Source of the DNA: Methylibium sp965279545
GTDB lineage: Bacteria > Pseudomonadota > Gammaproteobacteria > Burkholderiales > Burkholderiaceae_C
Reading direction: 5' to 3'
NCBI RefSeq assembly: GCF_965279545.1
Contig: NZ_OZ257250.1
Location: forward strand, 62,001-126,000
DNA: 64,000 bases
Made by a program: the position numbers and the translations under genes. Numbering within the stretch: the first letter of the stretch is position 1; every line of letters begins with the position of its first letter. Shown here piece by piece: positions 1-8,235 of this stretch. Below the pieces are notes generated by a model. That model was given only the letters and a program-made list of their open reading frames with translations, had not been told where the DNA came from and did not search any database.

Positions 1-710
1 TCGTCGACGCGGCCGTAGTGCGTCAGGTACATGCAGACCGGCCGGTGCTCCAGCATGCGCGCGACCGAGGCCTTCAGCGGTTCGGGTTCGAACTGCACCG
101 GCGTCGTCGTCGGCAACAGGTAGCGACCGCCCGGCGTCTCGAACTCCGGATAGGACAGGCCGAAGGTGTCGCCGCTGAACCAGCCGCGGCTGCGCTCGTC
201 CCAGATGCAGTGGTGATGGCGCGCATGGCCCGGGGTCTCGATCAGCAGCAGCGGCAGGCCGGCCAGGTCGAGCACCATGCCGTCGTGGCTGGCGAGCACG
301 CGCCCGGCCGGCACCGGCTGCACGGTGCCGTAGGTGCGCGCCACTTGCTCGGCGCCGTAGACCGCGCTGGCGCCGGCGACCAGCGCGCTCGGGTCGATCA
401 TGTGCGGCGCGCCGCGCGGGTGGACCACCAGCCTCGCGTTCGGCAACTGCTGCATCAGCAGCCCGGCGGCCCCGGCGTGGTCGAGGTGCACGTGGGTCAC
501 GATCACGTAGTCGACCGCCTCGCGGCCCAGGCCCTGCGCGTCGAGCGCCGCCAGCAGGCGCGGCAGGGCGTCGTTGGTGCCGCTGTCGATGTAGGCGGCC
601 CGGCCCGACTCGACGACGAGATAGGCGGCGTCGAAGCGCGGCCGCATGAAGCCGGTGTCGATGATGGTGATGCCGTGGCCGAGCGCCTCGAGAAACGGGA
701 AGGTGGGCAT
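1..710 (-). CDS. MBL-fold metallo-hydrolase (C-terminus beyond window)
   Basis: The ATG at 710 opens a reading frame that stays open to base 1, so the C-terminus lies outside the window. The visible ~236 residues contain the metallo-beta-lactamase signature HVHLDH (about residue 75), followed by a serine/glycine-rich segment and a second metal-ligand stretch (ETPGHARHHH, about residue 160) and SGDTFG (about residue 178). These are zinc ligands of a glyoxalase II-like hydrolase. The substrate cannot be told from the sequence. It is transcribed divergently from rhlE across a 319-nt gap. A quinone/lactone hydrolase or RNase Z-like role is possible, but nothing here favours one. Confidence 0.85.
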   Translation of the reverse strand, partial: MPTFPFLEALGHGITIIDTGFMRPRFDAAYLVVESGRAAYIDSGTNDALPRLLAALDAQGLGREAVDYVIVTHVHLDHAGAAGLLMQQLPNARLVVHPRGAPHMIDPSALVAGASAVYGAEQVARTYGTVQPVPAGRVLASHDGMVLDLAGLPLLLIETPGHARHHHCIWDERSRGWFSGDTFGLSYPEFETPGGRYLLPTTTPVQFEPEPLKASVARMLEHRPVCMYLTHYGRVD

Positions 711-833
711 GACGAATGAGGGCCGGGAAGTCGGCGTCGATTGTAGGAAGCACTCCGCCCGGGCCTGTGCGGACGGCAGGCCCGGGACTTTGTAGCAGCG
801 CGCGTCGTGCGGATGTGAGACAATCCTTGTTGC

Positions 834-1021
834 GCTGCAAAAAGCAGCCTCCCTCACCTGCAAGGCAGGTTTCGAGGGTCAGTGCATCGTCACCAGCCCG
901 GCCTCACCCGTTCCTTCGGGGCCATTGCACACAGTGCATTCCGTCTGTTGGTCGATGTGTTTGGACCAACCTGCCGCATGCCTGCATGCGGCGATGACGG
1001 ACCCGCCGGCAACCCGGCGGG
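834..1021 (+). promoter_or_regulatory. hairpin-rich 5' leader of rhlE
   Basis: The 319-nt stretch between the metallo-hydrolase and rhlE holds no gene. It contains a tight series of perfect inverted repeats on the rhlE strand: 834-838/844-848 (loop AAAAA), 855-860/864-869 with outer CCTC/GAGG pairing, TGCAC-ACA-GTGCA at 926-938, GTTGGTC/GACCAAC at 947-953/964-970, GCCGCATGC-CT-GCATGCGGC at 973-992, and CCCGCCG/CGGCGGG at 1002-1008/1015-1021. The last stem covers the G-rich stretch just ahead of the proposed GTG start at 1030. Control of helicase translation or mRNA stability by this leader is an inference. Confidence 0.5.
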
Positions 1022-1029
1022 GATGCTTC

Positions 1030-2370
1030 GTGACTGCTTCGAATTTTGAATCCCTTGGCCTTGCCGCACCGCTGCTGCACGCCGTGACCCAGCTCGGCTT
1101 CACCGCCCCCACCAATGTTCAGGCGCAGGCCATCCCCGCCGCCCTGAAGGGGGGCGACTGGATGGTGAGCAGCCAGACCGGCACCGGCAAGACCGCGGCC
1201 TTCCTGCTGCCGCTGCTGCACCGCCTGCTGAACGCGGGCGCCGTGGAAGCAAGCCGCGTGGCGACGCCGCGTGCCGTGGTGCTGTGTCCGACCCGTGAGC
1301 TTGCCCAACAGGTCTGCTCCGATGCGATCGACCTGATGCGCGGCGTCAGCGAAGCGCTGCGCGCCGAAGGCAAGCAGCACCCGCTGCGCGACGCCGCGCG
1401 CGGCCTGCGCATCGCCACCATCGTGGGCGGCATGCCGTTCGGCAAGCAGCTGTTCGACCTGCGCGGCGCGCAACTCGTGCTCGCCACCCCCGGTCGCCTG
1501 CTCGACTTGCATGGGCGCGGCCAGATCTGCCTCGACGAGACGCAGGTGCTGGTGGTCGACGAAGCCGACCGCATGCTCGACCTCGGCTTTGCCGACGACC
1601 TGGCGGCGATCGCCGAAGCCACTGCGAAGCGCGAGCAGACGATGATGTTCTCGGCCACCTTCGCGCCGCGCATCATGACGCTCGCCGCCAAGCTGATGCG
1701 CTCGCCGGGCCGGCTCGAACTCGCGACCGCGCACGACGTGCACGCCGACATCACCCAGACCCTGCATTGGGCCGACAACATGGTCCACAAGCAGGCGCTG
1801 CTCGAGCACTGGCTGCGGGACGCCGAGGTGGACCAGGCAGTGGTGTTCGCCAGCACCCAGGTCGACACCGAGGCGATCGCCGAGGCGCTGCAGCAGCAGG
1901 GCCACTCGGCCGTCGCGCTGCACGGCGCCATGCCGCAGGCGGTGCGCAACCGCCGCCTGCAGAACGTGCGTGACGGTCATGTGCGCGTGCTCGTGGCCAC
2001 CGACGTCGCCGCGCGCGGCCTCGACGTGCCGAGCATCAGCCACGTCATCAACTTCGGTCTGCCCATGAAGGCCGAGGACTATGTCCACCGCATCGGCCGC
2101 ACCGGCCGAGCCGGCCGAGCCGGCACCGCCATCACGATCGCCGAGCATCGCGAGCGCGGCAAGATCCGCGCGATCGAGGCCTTCACCCGCCAGCCTATCG
2201 AGGCCAGCGTGATCGTCGGCCTGGAGCCGACGCCGCAGAAGGCGCGGCCGGCCAAGCCGATGCCGGGGCAGCGTCACGGCCAGGGCCGCGGCGGCCGCCC
2301 GGCGGGCGGCGGTTTCGGCGGTGGGCGCCGCGACGGTGCCCCGCGCTTCGGATCGCGCGACGGTCGCTGA
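1030..2370 (+). CDS. rhlE: DEAD-box ATP-dependent RNA helicase, RhlE family
   Basis: 446-residue helicase with the full DEAD-box set in order: Q motif region (PTNVQAQAIP), Walker A-type SQTGTGKT, PTRELAQQ, TPGRLLD, DEAD within VVDEADRMLD, SAT, ATDVAARGLDV and HRIGRTGRAGR. A glycine/arginine/proline-rich tail of about 40 residues follows, typical of RhlE and probably RNA-binding. The family unwinds short RNA duplexes in ribosome assembly and RNA decay. I chose GTG 1030 because homology starts at ASNFESLGL and a G-rich segment precedes it. An upstream TTG at 925 would add 35 unlikely residues. It ends 21 nt before a strong terminator. Confidence 0.93.
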   Translation: MTASNFESLGLAAPLLHAVTQLGFTAPTNVQAQAIPAALKGGDWMVSSQTGTGKTAAFLLPLLHRLLNAGAVEASRVATPRAVVLCPTRELAQQVCSDAIDLMRGVSEALRAEGKQHPLRDAARGLRIATIVGGMPFGKQLFDLRGAQLVLATPGRLLDLHGRGQICLDETQVLVVDEADRMLDLGFADDLAAIAEATAKREQTMMFSATFAPRIMTLAAKLMRSPGRLELATAHDVHADITQTLHWADNMVHKQALLEHWLRDAEVDQAVVFASTQVDTEAIAEALQQQGHSAVALHGAMPQAVRNRRLQNVRDGHVRVLVATDVAARGLDVPSISHVINFGLPMKAEDYVHRIGRTGRAGRAGTAITIAEHRERGKIRAIEAFTRQPIEASVIVGLEPTPQKARPAKPMPGQRHGQGRGGRPAGGGFGGGRRDGAPRFGSRDGR

Positions 2371-2391
2371 GCGCTGCGCCCGTCCGGATCG

Positions 2392-2422
2392 AAAAGGGGC
2401 TGCCCGCAGGCAGCCCCTTTTT
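2392..2422. terminator. bidirectional Rho-independent terminator between rhlE and rsgA
   Basis: A 13-bp perfect stem (2392-2404 with 2409-2421) with a CGCA loop is flanked by A's on the left and T's on the right. It can therefore terminate rhlE on the plus strand and the convergent rsgA transcript on the minus strand. Confidence 0.85.
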
Positions 2423-2484
2423 CTTGTCGCGGCCGGTGGACCTTCACCCGGTCCACCGGCCGCGCTACGGCGATCGCTGCCGGA

Positions 2485-3399
2485 TCACCAGCGCGTGCGC
2501 GTCAACTCGTCCATCAGGTCCCCGTAGATCCGCCAGCGGCTCGCACTGACTTCGCCGCGCTCGACCGCGGTGATCACAGAGCAGCCCGGTTCCTGGCGGT
2601 GGGTGCAGTTGTAGAACTTGCAGCCGCCGGCGTGGGCGCGCAGGTCCGGCATGTAGGCCGGCAGCTGCTGGGCCTCGATCTGCTGCAGGCCGAACTCCTG
2701 GAAACCCGGCGAGTCGATCAGTGCGCTGTTCGTCTCGCGGTCCAGCCAGTACCACTGCGTGGTGGTGGTGGTGTGCCGGCCCGAGTTGAGGGCCTGCGAG
2801 ATCTCGCCGACCTGGGCCCTGGCGCTCGGCAACAATGCGTTGATCAGCGTGCTCTTGCCGGTGCCCGACGGGCCGAGCACCAGCGTGGTCCGGCCGGCGA
2901 GCAGCGTGCGCAGGGCACCGGCCGCCGCGTCGAACGCATGCTTGAGCGACAGCTCGATCACGGCATAGCCCATCGCCCGGTAGGGCGCGAGGCGGGCGCG
3001 CTGCGCCTCGGTGTCCGGCAGGTCGGTCTTGTTGAGCACGATCGTCGCGTCGATGCCGGCCGACTCGGCGGCGATCAGTGCGCGGGTGAGCTGAGATTCG
3101 CTGAACTGCGGATCGACGGCCAGCCAGATCAGCAGCAGGTCGAGGTTCGCCGCGAAGGACTTGGTCTTCCATTCGTCCTGGCGGAACAGCAGGTTGCGGC
3201 GCGGCTCGAGGTGCTCGATCACGCCCTCGTCCTGATCGCCACCGATCGGTTGCCAGCGCACGCGGTCGCCGACGACCAGCGCGCTCTTCTTGCCGCGCGG
3301 ATGGCAGATCAGGCGCCGGCCTTCCGGCGTCTCGACGATGTAGTGGCGGCCGTGGCCAGCCACCACGAGACCCAGGTCGAGCTCGACCGGTCGGGTCAA
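2485..3399 (-). CDS. rsgA: ribosome small-subunit-dependent GTPase A
   Basis: 304-residue circularly permuted GTPase of late 30S maturation. An N-terminal OB-fold region is followed by the permuted G motifs in the order NKTD (G4), GPSGTGKST (G1) and DSPGFQEFG (G3). The C-terminal zinc knuckle has the C-x4-C-x-H-x5-C pattern (CKFYNCTH...C). The start codon is TTG; AAGGAG lies 6 nt upstream, which supports it. It is the third gene of a tight minus-strand run ste24-like, phhB, rsgA (10-nt gap from phhB), so co-transcription is likely. It converges with rhlE on a shared terminator. Confidence 0.95.
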   Translation of the reverse strand: MTRPVELDLGLVVAGHGRHYIVETPEGRRLICHPRGKKSALVVGDRVRWQPIGGDQDEGVIEHLEPRRNLLFRQDEWKTKSFAANLDLLLIWLAVDPQFSESQLTRALIAAESAGIDATIVLNKTDLPDTEAQRARLAPYRAMGYAVIELSLKHAFDAAAGALRTLLAGRTTLVLGPSGTGKSTLINALLPSARAQVGEISQALNSGRHTTTTTQWYWLDRETNSALIDSPGFQEFGLQQIEAQQLPAYMPDLRAHAGGCKFYNCTHRQEPGCSVITAVERGEVSASRWRIYGDLMDELTRTRW

Positions 3400-3409
3400 G
3401 CGCGCTCCT

Positions 3410-3727
3410 TCATGTGAGCAGCGCGTCGAGCTTCGCGGCGCAGATGAAGTCGTTCAGCGAGATGCCGTTCACCGAGTGGGTGTTGAAGCGCACGGCGCAG
3501 CGGTCGTAGCCGACCGCGAGGTCAGGGTGGTGGTCTTCGCGGTTGGCGATCCAGGCCACCGCGTTCACGAAACCGATGGTCTCGTGGTAGTTCGCGAAGC
3601 TGTAGGTCTTCTCGATCGAGCCGTCGACCAGCGACCAGCCGACCACCATCTGCAGGTGCTTGCCGATCTCGTACGGCGTCATCGCGCCGTCGGTCTGCGG
3701 CAGGCAGTGTTGCTCGACCAATCTCAT
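3410..3727 (-). CDS. phhB: pterin-4a-carbinolamine dehydratase
   Basis: 105-residue protein of normal family length with the diagnostic block HHPDLAVGYDRC and NTHSVNGISLND. It dehydrates 4a-hydroxytetrahydrobiopterin, usually recycling the cofactor of phenylalanine hydroxylase (PhhA), which is not in this window. Its ATG overlaps the stop of the upstream protease gene in an ATGA arrangement, so translation of the two is probably coupled. The pairing with a Ste24-like protease and RsgA is not an obvious pathway and may simply be a shared transcript. Confidence 0.93.
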   Translation of the reverse strand: MRLVEQHCLPQTDGAMTPYEIGKHLQMVVGWSLVDGSIEKTYSFANYHETIGFVNAVAWIANREDHHPDLAVGYDRCAVRFNTHSVNGISLNDFICAAKLDALLT

Positions 3728-4992
3728 GCGATGGCTCCCATCGCGGCCAGCCGCTCCGACGCCGGCGGATGCGAGTAGTAGAACCGCACGTAGAGCCGGT
3801 CCGGGGTCAGCGTCGAGGCATTGTCTTCATAGAGCTTGAGCAGCGCGCCGCCGAGGTCTTGTGCACTGGTCTGCGCGCAGGCATAGGCGTCGGCCTCGAA
3901 CTCGTGCTTGCGCGACAGGCCGGCGAACACGGGCGCCACCAGGAAACTGAACACCGGCCCGGACAGCAGGAACAGCAACAGCGCGAGTGCATCGTTCGGC
4001 GCCTCGATGCTCGGGCTCACGCCCAGCCCGGCATAGAACCACACCTGTTGCGACAGCCAGCCGAGCAGCGCAAAGCCGGCCAGGCTGAGCGCGAACATCG
4101 CGGCGATGCGCTTCATCACGTGGCGGTGCTTGAAGTGACCGAGCTCGTGCGCGAGCACCGCCTCGACCTCGCTCGGCGACAGCTTGGACAGCAGCGTGTC
4201 GAAGAACACCACGCGCTTGGCGGCACCGAAGCCGGTGAAGTAGGCATTGGCATGGGCCGAGCGGCGGCTGCCGTCCATCACGAACAGGCCCTTGGCCGCG
4301 AAGCCGCAGCGCGCCATCAGCGCCTCGACGCGGGCCTTCAGCGCGCCGTCCTCGAGCGGCCGGAACTTGTTGAACAGCGGTGCGATGACGGTGGGGTAGA
4401 GCACCAGCACCAGCAGGTTGAAACCCACCCACACGCCCCAGGCCCACAGCCACCAGCGCGCGCCGGCGGCACCCATCAGCCACAGGATCAACGCCACCAC
4501 CGGCAGGCCCAGCAACGCGCCGACCAGCAGCCCCTTGGCCTGATCGGCCAGCCACAGTCCCGGCGTCATGCGGTTGAAGCCGTAGCGCTGCTCGAGGCGG
4601 AAGGTGGTCCAGGCCTCGAAAGGCAGGTCGACCAGGCCGGTGATCAGCGCGAAGGCCGCCAGCAGCGCGAGCTGGTAGCCCAGGTCGCCGAGTGGCGCCC
4701 GGGCATGGGTGATCAGCCAGGCGTTGAGGGCGTCGAGCCCGCCGAGCAGCGTCCAGCCCAGCAGCACGGCGGCGCCGAAGGCCATCGTCAGCAGGCCCAG
4801 GCGCAGTTTGGCGAGCGTGTAGTCGGCCGCGCGCTGGTGCGCCTGCAGGCTCACGGTGGCCGTGAACGCGCCCGGCACACGGTTGCGGTGGGCGGCCACG
4901 TGGCGGATCTGGCGGCTGGCGAGCCATGCCCGCAGCAGCAGGGAGCCGACCAGGAACGCTGCGAAAAGCACGGTCAGGACGGGTGTCGTCAT
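3724..4992 (-). CDS. M48 family (Ste24/CAAX-prenyl-protease-like) membrane metalloprotease
   Basis: 422-residue integral membrane protease. The zinc-binding helix HELGH lies at about residue 285 and the third ligand at about residue 365 in KHEFEADAYA. At least six hydrophobic segments surround them, as in Ste24p-type M48 peptidases. Bacterial members act in the inner membrane, probably in protein quality control. The ATG at 4992 begins directly with a membrane segment. It is divergent from orn with only 52 nt between the start codons, so the promoters must share that space, and it overlaps phhB by 4 nt. Confidence 0.92.
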   Translation of the reverse strand: MTTPVLTVLFAAFLVGSLLLRAWLASRQIRHVAAHRNRVPGAFTATVSLQAHQRAADYTLAKLRLGLLTMAFGAAVLLGWTLLGGLDALNAWLITHARAPLGDLGYQLALLAAFALITGLVDLPFEAWTTFRLEQRYGFNRMTPGLWLADQAKGLLVGALLGLPVVALILWLMGAAGARWWLWAWGVWVGFNLLVLVLYPTVIAPLFNKFRPLEDGALKARVEALMARCGFAAKGLFVMDGSRRSAHANAYFTGFGAAKRVVFFDTLLSKLSPSEVEAVLAHELGHFKHRHVMKRIAAMFALSLAGFALLGWLSQQVWFYAGLGVSPSIEAPNDALALLLFLLSGPVFSFLVAPVFAGLSRKHEFEADAYACAQTSAQDLGGALLKLYEDNASTLTPDRLYVRFYYSHPPASERLAAMGAIA

Positions 4993-5044
4993 GGAGGGTC
5001 AGTGTACGTGTTGACCGACAATCCGGCGCTAGCAAGGACCCCCC

Positions 5045-5620
5045 ATGACCGATACAGCCACCGCCTCCTCCCCGCTGGTCAAGAGCGACCAGAACCTCGT
5101 CTGGATCGATCTCGAGATGACCGGACTCGATCCTGCCAACGACCGCATCATCGAGATCGCGGTCGTGGTCACCGACCCGGGCCTGACCGTGCGTGTCGAG
5201 GGCCCGGTGTTTGCCGTGCACCAGAGCGACGCGGTCCTCGATGCCATGGACGCCTGGAACAAGGGCACCCATGGCAGGAGCGGCCTGATCGATCGGGTGA
5301 AAGCGTCGACCGTCGATGAGGCCACCGCGCAGCAGCAGGTGATCGAGTTCCTGAAGCAGTACGTGCCGGCGGGCAAGTCCCCGATGAGCGGTAATTCGAT
5401 CTGCCAGGATCGCCGCTTCCTCGCGAAGGATATGCCGGCGCTCGAGGCCTTCTTCCACTACCGCAACCTGGACGTCAGCACGCTCAAGGAGCTGGCGCGG
5501 CGCTGGAAGCCGACCATCCTCGACGGTTTCAAGAAGGCCCAGGCGCACACGGCGCTGGCCGACATCCACGAGTCCATCGACGAGCTGGCCTACTACCGCG
5601 AGCATTTCCTCGCGCTTTGA
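5045..5620 (+). CDS. orn: oligoribonuclease (3'-5' exonuclease for 2-5 nt RNAs)
   Basis: 191 residues, the normal length for Orn. The DEDDh exonuclease residues are visible: WIDLEMTGLD near the N-terminus, the central NSICQDRRF block, and HTALADIHESI near the C-terminus. The enzyme finishes mRNA decay and degrades pGpG, the product of c-di-GMP hydrolysis. It may therefore serve the c-di-GMP phosphodiesterase encoded at 46-48 kb, although the two are not linked in an operon. AAGGA lies upstream of the ATG. Confidence 0.96.
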   Translation: MTDTATASSPLVKSDQNLVWIDLEMTGLDPANDRIIEIAVVVTDPGLTVRVEGPVFAVHQSDAVLDAMDAWNKGTHGRSGLIDRVKASTVDEATAQQQVIEFLKQYVPAGKSPMSGNSICQDRRFLAKDMPALEAFFHYRNLDVSTLKELARRWKPTILDGFKKAQAHTALADIHESIDELAYYREHFLAL

Positions 5621-5774
5621 AACGGCATTGCGTTCGAACGCGTCAGACTGAAGCTGGAGCCAAGGCTCGTCCTGAATGACAAGGGCCCAGCCTCGATGGG
5701 GCCGGGCCACTGCGCTCGCGGATGTCGGTCCTGGAACGCCGGGCAGGTGATCGCCCGCGCCGATGCGAATGCGG

Positions 5775-6014
5775 TCAGTGACGGGGGTGGCCGCCGCCGT
5801 CGGTGAACCAGTCGTCCTTGGCGCTGCGTTCCCACGACGAGACCTGTTTCTCGGCTTCGTCCTTGGCCACGCCGTAGCGCTCCTGGATCTTGCCGGCGAG
5901 CTGATCGCGCTTGCCGGCGATGACGTCGAAGTCGTCATCGGTCAACTTGCCCCATTGTTCCTTGGCCTTGCCCTTGACTTGCTTCCAGTTTCCTTCGATG
6001 CGGTCCCAGTTCAT
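5775..6014 (-). CDS. CsbD family stress protein
   Basis: 79-residue hydrophilic protein that opens with MNWDRIEGNWKQVKGKAKEQ, the hallmark of the CsbD family, and continues through GKRDQLAGKIQERYG. Members are strongly induced by general or osmotic stress in many bacteria, but no molecular function is established. It is the last of three small genes (ferritin-like, BON, CsbD) in one direction, with gaps of about 40-50 nt. The 154 nt beyond it, up to orn, show nothing convincing except a weak GC-rich dyad. Confidence 0.9.
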   Translation of the reverse strand: MNWDRIEGNWKQVKGKAKEQWGKLTDDDFDVIAGKRDQLAGKIQERYGVAKDEAEKQVSSWERSAKDDWFTDGGGHPRH

Positions 6015-6061
6015 GGGTGAATCTCCTTTTCGGGTGGGTTGGAAAAACGAAGGGCCGAGGG

Positions 6062-6376
6062 TCAGTCCTTCACGACGATCGAGTTCTTCACGTCCTTGAC
6101 GCCGCTGGCGCGGCGCGCCAGCACCTCGGCCTGGGCCTTCTCGGTCGCGCTCTTCGCGAAACCCGCGAGCTGCACCGTGCCGTTCAGGGTCTCGACACTG
6201 ATCGCGCTGGCGTCGACGGTCTTGTCTTCGATCAGCTTGGTTTTCACCGAGGTGGTGATGGTCGCGTCGTCGATGTACTGGCCGACGGTCGACTGGCCGC
6301 GCTGCACGGCGCAGCCGCTGGTGACGGCGAGCGTGGTGACGGTGGCGGCGGCGATGATGAGGGTGCGCAATTTCAT
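6062..6376 (-). CDS. BON-domain lipoprotein
   Basis: 104 residues: a signal peptide with lipobox (VTSGC, predicted lipidated Cys about residue 22), then a single BON domain with the pattern DATITTSVKTKLIED and GTVQLAGFAKS. This resembles one half of OsmY or DolP. Such proteins sit in the periplasm or outer-membrane inner leaflet and bind phospholipid. AGGAGA is well placed ahead of the ATG. It lies between the CsbD and ferritin-like genes on the same strand, which fits an envelope-stress group. Confidence 0.9.
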   Translation of the reverse strand: MKLRTLIIAAATVTTLAVTSGCAVQRGQSTVGQYIDDATITTSVKTKLIEDKTVDASAISVETLNGTVQLAGFAKSATEKAQAEVLARRASGVKDVKNSIVVKD

Positions 6377-6419
6377 CGGGATCTCCTGGGGGTCGGTGAG
6401 GGGTTGATCGAGGGCGGAC

Positions 6420-6962
6420 TCAGCCTTCCAGCAGGTCCTTCATTTCGTCGGCGTGTTCTTCCTCGTCGCCGAGGATGTCTTCGAGCAGGCGCCGCGTCGT
6501 CGGATCGGTGTCACCGATCAGGTCGATCATCTGGCGGTAGGTCTCGATCGCCACGCGCTCGGCGATCAGGTTCGCCTTGACCATCGCCTGCAGCTCGCTC
6601 GAGGTGTCGTATCGGGCGTTGCTGCGGGCGCTCAGGCTGTCGGGAGAGAAGTCGGGCTCGCCGCCGAGTTGCACGATGCGCCGCGCCAGCCGGTCGGCGT
6701 GCGCCGCCTCCTCGACGGCGTGCACCATGAACTCCTCGGCCACCTTGGGCGACGCCATGCCGTGCGCCGTGAAGTGGTGGCGCTTGTAGCGCAACACGCA
6801 CACCAGCTCGGTGGCGAGCGCGTCGTTCAGCAGCTTCACGATGCCATCGCGCCACGGGCCGTAGCTCGGGGTCACGGCGCCTTCGTCAAGGTGCGTCGCG
6901 GCGGCTCTGATCGCCTTCTCGTCCAGCGCCAGGTGTTCCGCTTGGGAGGTGGTCTTGCTCAT
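6420..6962 (-). CDS. ferritin-like (bacterioferritin-type) diiron protein
   Basis: 180-residue, helix-rich protein with carboxylate and histidine ligands spaced as in ferritin-like four-helix bundles: ATELVCVLRYK, EEAAHADRLARR, AERVAIETYR and DEEEHADEM. It probably oxidises or stores iron or protects DNA against peroxide. Subfamily (bacterioferritin, Dps-like or a stress-specific clade) cannot be fixed by eye. AAGGAG precedes the ATG. The 233 nt between this gene and the next upstream gene probably carry its promoter, but no clear -35/-10 pair stands out. Confidence 0.85.
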   Translation of the reverse strand: MSKTTSQAEHLALDEKAIRAAATHLDEGAVTPSYGPWRDGIVKLLNDALATELVCVLRYKRHHFTAHGMASPKVAEEFMVHAVEEAAHADRLARRIVQLGGEPDFSPDSLSARSNARYDTSSELQAMVKANLIAERVAIETYRQMIDLIGDTDPTTRRLLEDILGDEEEHADEMKDLLEG

Positions 6963-7195
6963 CGAAAACTCCTTGTCGAGGGGTCAGTGGTTGGCGGGCT
7001 GGCTGCACCGTTGACGTACTGTAGAAATCGGTGCGCTTGCCCGGTATCGGAGGCTGACGCCAGGACGTGTAGGACGTGACCCCATGGCGCACGCGGGGCA
7101 AGAAAAAGTGCGCCGTGGCGCACGATGGGGTTCTTCTTGCAGGCCAGGAGCGGCGGCCCGCAGGCCGTCTGCGAGCAGCGGGCCCGCGGCGCCGC

Positions 7196-7834
7196 TCAGC
7201 GCTTCGCTGCGTCGGCCTGTGGCACCGCAGGGTCGTTGGCGGCGTCGGGAGACGCGGGCTCGGCCTCGGGTGCCGCGGGGGCGCCCGGTGCAACCGGTGC
7301 GTCCGCGCCGTCCGGAGCAGGCCTCATCAGGCTGGCCAACAGACGGCTGAGTTCACCGCTCGTCAGCAGACTGGCCAGCCCGCCGGTGCCGAGCCAGCGT
7401 GTCAGGCTGCCACGCGGCCGGAGCGTCGTCAGCAGCGCTGACGACAGCGCGGCCTGGGGCAGCCAGCGCCAGGGCCGCAAGGCGACGAGCAGCGCGCCAG
7501 CGCCCGCGGCCAGCGCCAGCAGCCGCAGCGGATGACGTTCTGCGGTCGACGCGAGCAGACGGCGTGCCGCCGGCCCACCCAGCTCGGAGGCGACGTTCAC
7601 CGCCTCGTGCAGCGGGTGCCGCTGCCACCATCGCGCCAGCATCGAGGCCAGCAAATCGATCGTGCCTTCGCCCACGGGCGGCGAGGCGCCAGCGGCATCG
7701 CGCGGCGCGCAGGCGCCGGCTCGGCCCTGTCGCGCAGGGCGTTGCTGCACGATCCAGGTGCTGCGCAGACGTGCGCGCGAGCGCCCGAGGCGCTCGATCG
7801 GCGTCAGTTCAGGGCAAACCGGTGGCGTGCTCAC
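7196..7834 (-). CDS. hypothetical protein, third gene of YqjDE-like operon
   Basis: 212 residues, rich in Ala, Arg, Leu and Pro, with no family I recognise. It has two or three weakly hydrophobic stretches in the middle (HPLRLLALAAGAGALLVAL and neighbours) and a Pro/Ala/Glu-rich C-terminus. The GTG start overlaps the stop of the YqjE-like gene, giving GTGA coupling. In E. coli the third gene here is yqjK. This protein is longer, but it occupies the same place, and YqjK-like proteins are poorly conserved. The coding frame is supported by the overlap more than by homology. Confidence 0.6.
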   Translation of the reverse strand: MSTPPVCPELTPIERLGRSRARLRSTWIVQQRPARQGRAGACAPRDAAGASPPVGEGTIDLLASMLARWWQRHPLHEAVNVASELGGPAARRLLASTAERHPLRLLALAAGAGALLVALRPWRWLPQAALSSALLTTLRPRGSLTRWLGTGGLASLLTSGELSRLLASLMRPAPDGADAPVAPGAPAAPEAEPASPDAANDPAVPQADAAKR

Positions 7835-8211
7835 TGCGCCAGTCCCTCACGGACCAGCGCAAGGTCCTCGCGCAACTGGGCCCGCAGCGTGTCGAAGGCG
7901 GGGCGTTGCCCCATGCTTCGGACCCCCTGCAGTGCCACCAGCGCAACGATCGCCGGGACGACGGGCACGGCCACCAGCAGCCATGCGTGGGCCGTTTCGT
8001 GCGGTGGCACGACGGCCCACAGCATCACCGCCATGCCGGCGAGCACCAACGTGGCCAACGCCGCGACGGCGGCGACGATCAGCCACACCAGCCGTCGTGA
8101 CCAGTGGTCACTCAGGCTCTGCAGCTCGTCGCTGGCCAGGTCGGCATACGCAGTGGCATGCTCGACCAGGGTGCCGGGTTCGTTCGCGATCACGCGAAGA
8201 AGGGGCAGCAT
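7831..8211 (-). CDS. phage-holin-family (DUF1469/YqjE-like) membrane protein
   Basis: 126 residues with two central transmembrane segments (LVWLIVAAVAALATLVLAGM and the AWLLVAVPVVPAIVALVAL region), flanked by amphipathic ends. This matches the Actinobacterial/proteobacterial holin-superfamily III proteins such as YqjE. The holin name is historical and no lysis role is implied. It lies 24 nt downstream of a DUF883/YqjD-like gene and overlaps the following hypothetical gene, so the three are probably one transcript. Confidence 0.82.
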   Translation of the reverse strand: MLPLLRVIANEPGTLVEHATAYADLASDELQSLSDHWSRRLVWLIVAAVAALATLVLAGMAVMLWAVVPPHETAHAWLLVAVPVVPAIVALVALQGVRSMGQRPAFDTLRAQLREDLALVREGLAQ

Positions 8212-8235
8212 GGGTTGCTCGCGGCCGCAAGCCGT

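Noticed and set aside
7831..8211. Holin-family protein as evidence for a prophage
   Set aside because: The protein is of the YqjE/DUF1469 type and no other phage gene is nearby.
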